This document shows, piece after piece, positions 35,062-43,840 of a stretch of DNA of 64,000 nt. Position 1 is the stretch's first letter; every line of letters begins with the position of its first letter. The notes under the pieces were generated by a model, which had not been told where the DNA came from, made no database searches, and saw nothing but the letters and a program-made list of their open reading frames with translations. Position numbers and translations under genes: made by a program. This DNA comes from Amycolatopsis eburnea. GTDB taxonomy: Bacteria; Actinomycetota; Actinomycetes; Mycobacteriales; Pseudonocardiaceae. The stretch is taken from positions 1 to 64,000 of the forward strand of contig NZ_RSEC01000063.1 of NCBI RefSeq assembly GCF_003937945.1. Reading direction: 5' to 3'.

Positions 35062-35862
35062 ATGGCAGCCGCGGGCACCCCTGTCGTGTTCATCCACGGT
35101 CTGTGGCTCCACGCCACGTCGTGGATCCCCTGGATCGACCACTTCCGGGCCGCCGGGTACGCGCCCGTCGCGCCCGGCTGGCCGCACGAGCCGGAAACCG
35201 TCGAGGCGGCGCGGGCGAACCCGGACGCCGTCGCGGACGTCGGCATCGACGACGCCACGAACCACTTCGCCTCGATCATCGACGGCCTCGACCGGCCGCC
35301 GGTCGTCATCGGCCACTCCTTCGGCGGCCTGATCACCGAGAAGCTGCTCGGCCAGGGCATCGGCGCGGCCGGCGTCGCCATCGACCCGGCGCAGATCAAG
35401 GGCGTGCTGCCGCTCCCGCTGGCGCAGCTGCGCGCGGGCCTGCCGGCGCTGGGCAACCCGGCCAACCTGCACCGGGCGGTGTCGCTGACGGAGAAGGAGT
35501 TCCGGTTCGGCTTCGGCAACGCGCTGACCGACGAGGAGTCCGCCGAGCTGCACCGCCGCTGGACGATCCCGTCACCGGCCCGGCCGCTGTTCCAGGCCGC
35601 GGCCGCGAACTTCGTGCTGCACTCCGAGGCGAAGGTCGACACCCGGCGCGAAGACCGCGGCCCGCTCCTGCTGGTGTCCGGCACCGCGGACCACACCGTC
35701 CCGGACGTGGTCACCCGCTCGACGCTCAAGCAGTACCGCGACTCCACCGCCGTCACCGAGCTGAAGCAGTTCGAGGGGCGCGGCCACTCGCTCACCATCG
35801 ACAGCGGCTGGCGGGACGTCGCCGACGCCGTGCTCGCCTGGCTGCGCGAGCACGGGGTCTGA
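35062..35862 (+). CDS. Alpha/beta hydrolase
   Basis: 266 residues, GGAGG five bases before the ATG. Oxyanion segment VVFIHGLWLHATSW near residue 8, nucleophile elbow GHSFGG near 90, an acidic residue in VSGTADHTVPD near 212 and the catalytic His in GRGHSLTID near 242: a complete triad. Cytoplasmic esterase or lactonase type, substrate unknown. Followed after 4 bp by an SDR gene, with the LysR regulator upstream. Confidence 0.92.
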   Translation: MAAAGTPVVFIHGLWLHATSWIPWIDHFRAAGYAPVAPGWPHEPETVEAARANPDAVADVGIDDATNHFASIIDGLDRPPVVIGHSFGGLITEKLLGQGIGAAGVAIDPAQIKGVLPLPLAQLRAGLPALGNPANLHRAVSLTEKEFRFGFGNALTDEESAELHRRWTIPSPARPLFQAAAANFVLHSEAKVDTRREDRGPLLLVSGTADHTVPDVVTRSTLKQYRDSTAVTELKQFEGRGHSLTIDSGWRDVADAVLAWLREHGV

Positions 35863-35866
35863 GCCC

Positions 35867-36661
35867 GTGGAACTGGACCTCGCGGGCCGGGTCGCCGTCG
35901 TCACCGGCGCCAGCCGGGGCATCGGCCTCGCCGTCACCGAAACCCTCGTCGCCGAGGGCGTCCACGTCGTCGCCGGCGCCCGCAAGCCCGGGCGCGAGCT
36001 GGAGGAGCTCACGCGGGCCGGGAAGGCGCACGCGCTGGCCGTGGACCTCGGCACCGCCGACGGCCCGGGCCGGCTCGTGGAGCTGGCGCTGAACGAGCTG
36101 GGGCGCGTCGACATCCTGGTCAACAACGTCGGCGCCGTCACCCCGCGGCCGAACGGCTTCCTGCTGGTCACCGACGAGGAGTGGACCCGGTCGATCACCC
36201 TCAACCTGCTGAGCGCGGTCCGCGCCACGCGGGCCGCGCTGCCGACGATGGTGACCGCGGGCCGGGGCAGCGTCGTCACGATCGCCTCGATCAACGCGCA
36301 CCTGCCCGACCCCGGCGTCATCGACTACAGCGCGGCGAAGGCGGCGCTGGTCAACTTCACGAAGTCGGTGTCGAAGGAGTTCGGCCCGCACGGCGTCCGC
36401 GCCAACGCGATCAACCCGGGCCCGGTCGCGACGGACCTGTGGCTCGGCACCGGCGGCGTGGCGGAGACGGTCGCGGCCGGCTCCGGCGCGACCGCCGGCG
36501 CGGTGGCCGACGAGGCGGCCTCGCACGCGGTGACCGGCCGTTTCACCCAGCCCGCGGAAGTCGCGAACCTGGCGGCTTTCCTCGCCGCGGACCGGGTGGC
36601 GGGCAACATCACGGGCGCGACGTTCACCCTCGACGGCGGGTACACCACCGAAACGCACTAA
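35867..36661 (+). CDS. Short-chain dehydrogenase/reductase
   Basis: 264 residues from GTG 35867. Classical SDR: cofactor motif VTGASRGIG at about residue 10-19, VNNVG near 86, catalytic Ser-Tyr-Lys as SINAHLPDPGVIDYSAAKAAL, and NPGPVATDLW. Likely forms an oxidation/hydrolysis pair with the upstream hydrolase. Confidence 0.93.
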   Translation: MELDLAGRVAVVTGASRGIGLAVTETLVAEGVHVVAGARKPGRELEELTRAGKAHALAVDLGTADGPGRLVELALNELGRVDILVNNVGAVTPRPNGFLLVTDEEWTRSITLNLLSAVRATRAALPTMVTAGRGSVVTIASINAHLPDPGVIDYSAAKAALVNFTKSVSKEFGPHGVRANAINPGPVATDLWLGTGGVAETVAAGSGATAGAVADEAASHAVTGRFTQPAEVANLAAFLAADRVAGNITGATFTLDGGYTTETH

Positions 36662-36694
36662 AATCTCCGCCGGGCCAACGGCGACGGGGGAGCG

Positions 36695-37021
36695 GTGACG
36701 GACGAAACCGACGAATGGTTCGCGGTGCGCTGCGTCTTCCGGTGGACGCAGGCGGGCGAAGAACCGTACGAAGAGCGCATCACCCTGTGGCGTGCGCCCG
36801 ACCTCGACGAGGCACTGTCCCTCGCCGAGGCGGACGCCCACGAGTACGCGGCCCGGGCCGGCATCGAGTACCTCGGCCTCGCCCAGGGGTATGCGACGGG
36901 CGAGAAGGAGCTGACGCCGGGCAGCGAGGTGTTTTCCCTGCTGCGCGACAGCGCGTTGCCGCCGGAGGAGTACCTGGACCGCCACTTCAGCACCGGCGCG
37001 GAGCACCAGGACCGCGGCTGA
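36695..37021 (+). CDS. DUF4288-like small protein
   Basis: 108 residues, GTG start after a G-rich ribosome site. WFAVRCVFRW, YEERITLWRA and the acidic helix EALSLAEADAHEYA match the pattern I associate with DUF4288. Cytoplasmic, function unknown, no evident link to neighbours. Confidence 0.65.
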   Translation: MTDETDEWFAVRCVFRWTQAGEEPYEERITLWRAPDLDEALSLAEADAHEYAARAGIEYLGLAQGYATGEKELTPGSEVFSLLRDSALPPEEYLDRHFSTGAEHQDRG

Positions 37022-37357
37022 CGTCACCGCCCTTGGTCGAGCGCCTCCCGAACGGCACGGTGCGGGCGATGATCAGCGGGAGCAGCACCTTCCGCGTGCT
37101 GACCACCGAACCACCCAGGTGCGCCGCGAGCGATCTTCCTCGCCTTCGCGAGGTGCTCTCCGCGGTGCTCCCTGAAGAGGTCGACCAAGACAGGCAGTGA
37201 ATTCGAGGGCAGAGGTGATGAGTGCGGCTGCCCGCATGCTGCTCGTCGCCGCGGTCGTTACGGTTCAGGCGCAGGAGCCGGCCCACCCTCGCCTGGTCGA
37301 TCGCGTTCAGCGGCGTGTTCAGGGATCCGCTGCCACCCCCTCCCGATACTTCGGGAC
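37022..37357. other. 336-bp gap before the biosynthetic cluster; possible gene remnant
   Basis: No gene with a start and ribosome site. One frame ending at 37200 reads LVERLPNGTVRAMISG and on through about 55 residues, without a start codon, and may be a decayed gene end. The last 60 bp carry the GTTCAG direct repeat and a GATACT -10-like element (37345-37350) only 7 bases before the NRPS start, so the NRPS message may be leaderless. Confidence 0.5.
37305..37322 (+). promoter_or_regulatory. GTTCAG direct repeat, candidate SARP box, upstream of first NRPS
   Basis: GTTCAG at 37305 and 37317 (12-bp period), 35 bp before the NRPS start. The same GTTCAGCG-N4-GTTCAG arrangement or a close variant occurs before three other genes of the cluster. 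Confidence 0.4.
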
Positions 37358-40300
37358 ATGCCGGAGTCAGGGGGGTCCGTGGGTTCGCTCCGTCTCGACG
37401 AATGCTTCCTCGACCAGGTCCGCGAGCGGCCCGACGCCGTGGCGGTCTGTGGTGACACCACCCTCACCTACCGCGAGCTGGCGGACCGTGCCACCGCGGT
37501 GGCCGCCGGGCTGCAGCGGCTCGGGGTGACGCGGGAAACGCTGGTGGGCATGGCTTTCCCGCGCGGGGTGGACGCCGTCGTCGCCGCGGTCGGGATCACC
37601 CTGGCCGGGGGTGCCTACGTGCCGATCAGTCCCGCGGCGCCCGGGAAGCGGATCGGGGAACTGCTCGCCGACAACGACATCGGGATCGTCGTGGCCGCCG
37701 ACGCCGGCCTCGTCCAGGCAGTGGCGCCGGAGGGGGTGGAGGTCGCCGGGCTCTCCCGGGTCGAGGCGTGGGGGAGCGGGACGGAGAGCGTCACGGCGCC
37801 GCCGCCGCTGGACGAGCGATCGCCGCTCGCGCACGTGCTCTTCACCTCCGGGAGCACCGGGAAGCCCAAGGGCGTGCTGATCGAGCACGCCGGGATCTTC
37901 CGCGTCGTCCGCGAGCCGGAGTTCCTGGCCTTCGGGCCCGACGACCACGTCCTGCACGCCAGCCCGCTCGAGTTCGACGCCGCGACCATGGAGATCTGGG
38001 GCGCGCTGCTCAACGGCGCGCGGCTGTGCATCGTCGGCGCGGAGACCGTCGTCGTGCCGGTGCGGTTCGCCGCCGCGCTGCGGGAGCACCGGGTCACCTG
38101 GGCGTTCGTGACGTCGGCGTTGTTCAACCAGCTCGTCGACGACGAACCGGCGATCTTCGCGCCGCTGGGCAAGGTCTTCACCGGCGGGGACGTCGTGTCG
38201 CCGCGGCACCTCGAGCTGGTGCGCGCGCACTCCCCGGGCCTGGCCCTCCACGCCGCGTACGGGCCGACCGAGAACACCATCTTCACCACCGTCCACCCGA
38301 TCGACGCCGAGCCCGGCGGGCCGGTTCCCCTCGGCAGGCCGCTCGGCGGCACCACGGTGCTCGTGCTGGACGAACACGGCGTGCCCGTCGCGCCGGGGGT
38401 GATCGGCGAGCTCTGCACCGGCGGGTCCGGCGTCGCGCGCGGCTACCTCAACCGGCCCGAGCTGACCGCCGAACGCTTCGTCGACGTCGACGGCGTGCGC
38501 TACTACCGCACCGGCGACCAGGCGCGCCAGGACGCCGACGGCCTGCTGCACTTCCACGGCCGGGTCGACGGCCAGGTGAAGATCCGCGGCCACCGCATCG
38601 AGATCGCCGAAGTGATCACGGCGCTGTACGCGGTGCCGGGGGTGCGCGACGCGTACGCCCAGCCGGTCGGCGACACCGTGCAGGACAAGCGGCTCGTCGC
38701 CTACCTCGTCGCGCCGGACACCGACGAGGCCGCCGTCCGGGCGGAACTCGCCGCGGCCCTGCCGGACTACCTGGTGCCCGACCAGTTCCTCTGGCTGGAC
38801 CGGCTTCCGTTGAACGTCAACGGGAAGGTCGACACCGCCCGGCTGCCCGCGCCCGGTGCCGCACGGGCCAAGGTCCGGCACACCGAAGCGGAGGGACGGC
38901 TCGCCGAGCTGTGGGGCGAAGTGCTCGGCCTGCCGGCGGACACCATCGGGCCGGCCGAGGACTTCCTGGCCATCGGCGGCAGCTCGCTCAAGCTCGGTGC
39001 GCTGCTGGGCAAGCTGGACCGGCGGCTCGGCGTCCGGCTGGGCTACGCCGAAGCGCTGCGCGCCCGGACCCTCGCCGGGATGACCGCGGCGCTGGACGGC
39101 GCGGCGACCGGGCACGCGCCGCCGATCCCCGAACCGGCACCGGGTACGCGGGTGCCCCTGCACCCGCGTCAGCTCGCGCTCTACGCCCATTGGGCGGCCG
39201 ATCCGGATTCCGTCGCCTACAACGTGCCGGTGCGGCTGCGGCTGCGCGGGCCCCTCGACCCCGCCCGCCTGCGACGGGCCGTGCGGGCGCTGGCCGGACG
39301 GCACGACGCCCTGCGGATGACCTTCGTGCTCGCCGAAGGCGGGGTGCGCCAGGTCGCTGCACCGGGCACCGGCGTCGCCTTCGAGGTGCTCGACGCGCCG
39401 GTCCCGGACGTGCCCGCCCGGTTCGTGCGCCCGTTCCGGCTCGACGCGCCGCCCCTGCTGCGCGCGCTGCTGGTCCCGGCCGGACCCGGCGGCCACGACC
39501 TCTACCTGGACACCCACCACATCGTGCTCGACGGCCTTTCGTTGCGGGTGCTCGTCGCCGACCTGCTCGACCTCTACCTCGGCGAAGAGCCGGCGCCGGC
39601 CCCGAGCTTCGCCGGGGCCGCGAAGTGGTGCCACGACCGCGGGGACGACCCGGCCGCCGAAGCCTTCTGGCTCGCCGAACTCGCCGGGCCGCCCACCGCC
39701 GACCTGCCGCTCGACCGTCCGCGGGGTACCCGGCGGGCGACCGCGGGCGCGGTGGCCCGCCGCGAGCTGCCCGCGAGCGAACTCGCCCGCGTCGAGGAGG
39801 CCGCGCGGCAGGCCGGCACGACACCGTTCACCGCGGTGCTCACCGCGTACGTCGCGGCGCTCGCGCGGCGCACCGGGGAGCACGACTTCGTCATCGGCAC
39901 CCCGACGAGCGGGCGCACCGCCCACCCCGACCTGGACCGGGTGGTCGGCATGTTCGCGAACGTCGTGGGCCTGCGCGCGAAACCGGCCGAGGGCGGTGAC
40001 CTCGGCGGGCTGCTGCGGGACCTGGACGACCGCCGCGCCGCCGCACTGTCCTATCCGGACCACCCGGCCGAGCCGCTGGCGAGGCGGCTGGGCATCGCCC
40101 GCGATCCGGCCCGCAACGCGCTCTTCGACGCCGTCTTCGCCTACCAGGACCTGGAGTTCTACGAGTTCGCCAAGGGCGGCCTCGAAGTCTCGGCCGAACT
40201 GGTCAACCCGGGGACCACCCGGTACGACCTCAACCTGCAGGCCTACCGGCGCCCGGACCGGCTCGTGCTCGACCTCGAATACGCCACCGCGCTCTTCGAC

Positions 40301-40432
40301 CGCGACAGCGCCGAGCACCTGCTGGACGAGTGCCTGCGGGCACTGGCCGAGCTGGCCGCCGATCCCCGGACGCCGGTGTTCCGCACCGCGCCCACGACCG
40401 CGACTCCGGCAGAAAGGGCACCGGTCCGATGA
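37358..40432 (+). CDS. Nonribosomal peptide synthetase, A-PCP-C
   Basis: 1024 residues. A domain about 10-500 (A3 FTSGSTGKPKG near 162, A4/A5 FDAATMEIWG near 206 and YGPTEN, A10 NVNGK), carrier protein with GGSS (Ser 543), C domain 590-1010 with an intact HHIVLDG (720-726). Pocket residues read by eye are D-A-M-T-F-G-A-I-F, a hydrophobic/aromatic-looking code that I cannot assign to one amino acid. Starting with A and ending with C suggests an initiating module handing its residue to the next protein, whose start overlaps by ATGA. No epimerase or thioesterase. First gene of the cluster. Confidence 0.92.
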   Translation: MPESGGSVGSLRLDECFLDQVRERPDAVAVCGDTTLTYRELADRATAVAAGLQRLGVTRETLVGMAFPRGVDAVVAAVGITLAGGAYVPISPAAPGKRIGELLADNDIGIVVAADAGLVQAVAPEGVEVAGLSRVEAWGSGTESVTAPPPLDERSPLAHVLFTSGSTGKPKGVLIEHAGIFRVVREPEFLAFGPDDHVLHASPLEFDAATMEIWGALLNGARLCIVGAETVVVPVRFAAALREHRVTWAFVTSALFNQLVDDEPAIFAPLGKVFTGGDVVSPRHLELVRAHSPGLALHAAYGPTENTIFTTVHPIDAEPGGPVPLGRPLGGTTVLVLDEHGVPVAPGVIGELCTGGSGVARGYLNRPELTAERFVDVDGVRYYRTGDQARQDADGLLHFHGRVDGQVKIRGHRIEIAEVITALYAVPGVRDAYAQPVGDTVQDKRLVAYLVAPDTDEAAVRAELAAALPDYLVPDQFLWLDRLPLNVNGKVDTARLPAPGAARAKVRHTEAEGRLAELWGEVLGLPADTIGPAEDFLAIGGSSLKLGALLGKLDRRLGVRLGYAEALRARTLAGMTAALDGAATGHAPPIPEPAPGTRVPLHPRQLALYAHWAADPDSVAYNVPVRLRLRGPLDPARLRRAVRALAGRHDALRMTFVLAEGGVRQVAAPGTGVAFEVLDAPVPDVPARFVRPFRLDAPPLLRALLVPAGPGGHDLYLDTHHIVLDGLSLRVLVADLLDLYLGEEPAPAPSFAGAAKWCHDRGDDPAAEAFWLAELAGPPTADLPLDRPRGTRRATAGAVARRELPASELARVEEAARQAGTTPFTAVLTAYVAALARRTGEHDFVIGTPTSGRTAHPDLDRVVGMFANVVGLRAKPAEGGDLGGLLRDLDDRRAAALSYPDHPAEPLARRLGIARDPARNALFDAVFAYQDLEFYEFAKGGLEVSAELVNPGTTRYDLNLQAYRRPDRLVLDLEYATALFDRDSAEHLLDECLRALAELAADPRTPVFRTAPTTATPAERAPVR

Positions 40433-43400
40433 CCTCCAGCAGCGGCCTGCACGAGCTGTTCACCGCCCAGGCCCGGTGCACGCCGGACCGGATCGCGGTC
40501 ACCGACGGACGGCGGGAGCTGACCTACCGCGAGCTCGACGAAGCGGCGGACCGGCTCGCGAGCCGGTTGCGGGCCGCCGGGGTGGGCCCCGGGGTGCTCG
40601 CCGGCGTCTGCGCCGACCGCGACGCGGACCTCGTCGTCGCGCTCCTCGGGGTGCTCAAGGCCGGGGGCGGGTACGTGCCGCTCGATCCGCGGTACCCGGC
40701 CGACCGGCTCGGGTTCGTCCTCGCCGACTGCCGCTGCCCGGTCGTCACCGGGCAGCGCCGGTTCGCCGACCGGGTACCGGGCGTCCCGTTCGTCGCCCTC
40801 GACGACGGCGCCGCGGCCGCCGAGACGAAGCCGGCGGCCGTCCGCCCGGACGACACCGCGTACGTCATCCACACCTCCGGTTCGACCGGACGGCCCAAGG
40901 GCGTCGTGGTCAGCCACGCCAACGTGACCCGGCTGTTCGAGGTGACGCGCGCGGAGTTCGGCGTCACCGAGGACGACACCTGGACGCTGTTCCACTCCTA
41001 CGCCTTCGACTTCTCGGTGTGGGAGCTGTGGGGCGCGCTGCTGCACGGCGGCCGCGTCGTCGTGGTGCCCTACGAGGTCAGCCGGGACCCCGAGGCGTTC
41101 TGGCGGCTGCTGGCCGAGCAGCGGGTCACCGTGCTGAGCCAGACCCCGTCGGCCTTCCGGCAGCTGATCCGCGCCGCCGCGGCGGCCGGCTGGCCGGACA
41201 CGGCGCTGCGGCTGGTCGTGTTCGGTGGCGAGGCCCTCGAACCGGCCGCGCTTGAGCCGTGGTTCGACCGCTACGGCGACCGCGCGCCGCGGCTGGTCAA
41301 CATGTACGGCATCACCGAAACCACGGTGCACGTCACCGCGCGGCCGCTCACCCGCGAAGACACCGCCGGTGCGGGCAGCCCGATCGGGGCGCCGCTGGAC
41401 GACCTGCGGGTCAGCCTCCTCGACGCGGACCTCCGGCCCGTCCCGCCGGGCGAACCGGGCGAGGTCTACGTCGGCGGCGCCGGTGTCGCGGGCGGCTACC
41501 TCGGTCGGCCCGGGCTGACCGCGGACCGGTTCGTGCCCGACCCGGCCGGCCCGCCGGGTGGGCGCCGCTACCGCACCGGCGACCTCGCGGCCGTGCGCGA
41601 CGGCGAGCTGACGTTCCTCGGCCGCGTCGACGACCAGATCCAGTTCCGCGGCTTCCGCGTCGAACCCGCGGAGATCGAAGCCGCGCTCACCGGGCTGCCC
41701 GGCGTCAGCGCCGCCGCCGTGGTCCTCCAGCACGACCAGGAGGGCGAAGCGCACCTGGCCGGTTTCGTCGTCGCCGAGGCCGGCCCGCGCGAGGTGCGGG
41801 CCGCGCTGGCCGGGGTGCTGCCCGCGCACCTGGTGCCGTCCACCATCACCGCGCTCGACGCGCTTCCGTTGACCGCCAACGGGAAGCTCGATCGCGCGGC
41901 ACTGCGGGATCGGGGAGGCCGCGCCGAGGAATCCACAGTGGACGCCACCGGCAGCCCGGCCGAGGTGCTCGCGGGCATCTGGGCAGGCGTGCTCGGCGTC
42001 GGCCACGTCGGCCCGGACGACGACTTCTTCGCGCTCGGCGGCGATTCCATGACCGCGATCCGCGTCGTGTCGAAGGCCCGCGAGGCGGGCATCGCGCTCA
42101 GCGTGCACGGCGTGTTCCAGCACCCCACGATCGCCGGGCTGATCGCGTCCGGAGTGGACGGTGCCGCCGAGAGCGCCCCGCAACCCGCGTCCGACGACGA
42201 CGTGTACCCGGCGTCGCTCCTGCAGGTCGGCCTGATCTACGAGTGCGAGATCACCGAAGATCCCACGCTGTACCACGACCTCAGCGCCGTGCGGCTGTCG
42301 GGACCGCTCGACGAGGGCGCGCTGCGCCGCGCGCTGGACGCGGTGTCCGGCCGCCACGAACTGCTGCGCACGTCGTTCGACCTGGTCGGCCACGCGGAGC
42401 CGATGCAGCAGGTGCACGCCGCCGCGCCGATCCCGCTGACCCTGCTGGACGCGCCCGCGGCGGCCGGGCCCGCCGAAGCGCTCGAGCAGTGGTGGGCGGA
42501 GCAGTGGCGGCGGCCGTTCGACCTGGCGGAAGCGCCGCTGGCCCGGTGCCACGTGCTGCGCCACGCGGACGGCACCTGGCACCTCGCGGTCTCGGTGCAC
42601 CACTCGGTGGTCGACGGGTGGAGCTTCGCCGTGGTGCTGGCCGACCTGCTCCAGGCCTACGACCACGAACTCGGCGGGAGCGCGCCGATCGCCGCTCCGC
42701 CCGCGGCGCGCTACCGCGACTTCGTCGTGCTGGAACGGAAAGCGGCCACCGACCCCGAAACCGCCGCGTACTGGAAGAGCGCGCTCGACGGCTACTCGCC
42801 CGTTCCACTGTGGACCAACGGGACGGGCGACGCGGAAGCGACCCTGACCCTGCCGCTGGCGGCGTCCCTGACCGCACAGGTGCGCCGGCTCGCGGTCCAG
42901 ACCGGCGTGCCACCGAAGTCCGTGTACCTCGCCGCCCACCTCCGCATGCTCGGCGAGCTGACCGGGACCACCGACGTGCTCACCGGGCTGGTGAGCAACG
43001 GCCGCCCGGAGCACAGCGGCGCCGAGGCCGTGGTCGGCATGTTCGTCACCACCCTCCCGCTGCGGCTGGAACTGCCCGGCGGCCCGCCGCGCGCACTGGT
43101 CCGCGCGGCGTTCGAAGCCGAGCGGGCGCACCTGCCGCACCGGCACTTCCCCCCGGGCGAACTCCGCGCGGCGACCGGGTTCGGCCCGCCGGACGCGCTG
43201 TTCAACTACGCCGACTTCCGCGCCTACGACGGGGTCGACGACGTCCGGGCGATCCGCGCGCACGAGTGGTGGTTCGGCGACCGCAACGGTTTCCCGCTCT
43301 CGATGACCGTCTCGCGGCGCCCCGCGGCGCCGGAGTGGGACCTGTCCGTCCGCGTGGCCGCGGGCCACGGCGGCGCGGCGCTGGCGGAGACGGCGTCCGG

Positions 43401-43467
43401 GCTGCTGCTCGCCGCCCTCGGCGGGATCGTGGCCGACCCCGACGGAACCCGCGGGGGAGCGAAGTGA
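40429..43467 (+). CDS. Nonribosomal peptide synthetase, A(Thr)-PCP-C
   Basis: 1012 residues. A domain with HTSGSTGRPKG near 148, FDFSVWELWG (key Asp 194), MYGITETTVH; the pocket reads D-F-W-S-V-G-M-V-H, a well-known threonine code. PCP GGDS (Ser 540). C domain with intact HHSVVDG (724-730). It receives the residue from the first NRPS through that protein's C domain and passes it on through its own. Start overlaps the preceding stop (ATGA). The last 120 bp are part of an old tandem duplication that continues past the stop. Confidence 0.93.
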   Translation: MTSSSGLHELFTAQARCTPDRIAVTDGRRELTYRELDEAADRLASRLRAAGVGPGVLAGVCADRDADLVVALLGVLKAGGGYVPLDPRYPADRLGFVLADCRCPVVTGQRRFADRVPGVPFVALDDGAAAAETKPAAVRPDDTAYVIHTSGSTGRPKGVVVSHANVTRLFEVTRAEFGVTEDDTWTLFHSYAFDFSVWELWGALLHGGRVVVVPYEVSRDPEAFWRLLAEQRVTVLSQTPSAFRQLIRAAAAAGWPDTALRLVVFGGEALEPAALEPWFDRYGDRAPRLVNMYGITETTVHVTARPLTREDTAGAGSPIGAPLDDLRVSLLDADLRPVPPGEPGEVYVGGAGVAGGYLGRPGLTADRFVPDPAGPPGGRRYRTGDLAAVRDGELTFLGRVDDQIQFRGFRVEPAEIEAALTGLPGVSAAAVVLQHDQEGEAHLAGFVVAEAGPREVRAALAGVLPAHLVPSTITALDALPLTANGKLDRAALRDRGGRAEESTVDATGSPAEVLAGIWAGVLGVGHVGPDDDFFALGGDSMTAIRVVSKAREAGIALSVHGVFQHPTIAGLIASGVDGAAESAPQPASDDDVYPASLLQVGLIYECEITEDPTLYHDLSAVRLSGPLDEGALRRALDAVSGRHELLRTSFDLVGHAEPMQQVHAAAPIPLTLLDAPAAAGPAEALEQWWAEQWRRPFDLAEAPLARCHVLRHADGTWHLAVSVHHSVVDGWSFAVVLADLLQAYDHELGGSAPIAAPPAARYRDFVVLERKAATDPETAAYWKSALDGYSPVPLWTNGTGDAEATLTLPLAASLTAQVRRLAVQTGVPPKSVYLAAHLRMLGELTGTTDVLTGLVSNGRPEHSGAEAVVGMFVTTLPLRLELPGGPPRALVRAAFEAERAHLPHRHFPPGELRAATGFGPPDALFNYADFRAYDGVDDVRAIRAHEWWFGDRNGFPLSMTVSRRPAAPEWDLSVRVAAGHGGAALAETASGLLLAALGGIVADPDGTRGGAK

Positions 43468-43840
43468 CGCACGTCGACGGCGACGGGCGGTATTCCCTCT
43501 GGCCGAGCGGCTGAAGGGCACGGTGACCGCTCTCTTCGGGGTCGTGTTGCGGGAAGGCCGGTGTGCGGAGCGGTTTCCGGAGGAAACCGGCGATGCGCAG
43601 CTCGGGGCGTTCCCGTCCGCGTGGCCGCGGGCCACGGCGGCGCGGCGCCGGCGGAGACGGCGTGTGGGCTGCTGCTCGCCGGGATGGCCGCCCCCGGCGG
43701 AACACGCGCAGGAGGGGCGAAGTGACGCACGTGGTCGGCGAGCGGCGGTGTCCGCTTCCTTCGTGGCCGCGCTACGGGAAGCTCGGCGTGGCCAGCAGTT
43801 CACGGAGGAACCCGGCGATGCGCAGCTCGGGACGTTCGGC
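43347..43840. repeat. Degenerate tandem duplication spanning the ends of two convergent genes
   Basis: The segment from 43347 (end of the second NRPS) through the intergenic region to about 43613 is repeated from 43614 to about 43840, the second copy ending in the 3' end of the SARP regulator gene. Anchors: CGTCCGCGTGGCCGCGGGCC at 43347 and 43614 (offset 267), GCGAAGTGACGCACG at 43459 and 43717 (offset 258), CGATGCGCAGCTCGG at 43591 and 43816 (offset 225). The falling offsets mark two deletions in the second copy. Confidence 0.8.
43468..43771. other. 304-bp convergent gap made of duplicated gene ends
   Basis: Contains no gene of its own: it is a pseudo-copy of the regulator 3' end followed by a pseudo-copy of the NRPS 3' end. 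No terminator hairpin recognised. Confidence 0.7.

Noticed and set aside
37022-37357. Small gene reading LVERLPNGTVRAMISG and on to 37200
   Set aside because: No start codon with ribosome site; kept only as a possible remnant.
40243-43803. 1186-residue minus-strand frame
   Set aside because: Antisense of two well-defined NRPS proteins. Its internal sequence repeat did, however, point to the tandem duplication at 43347-43840.
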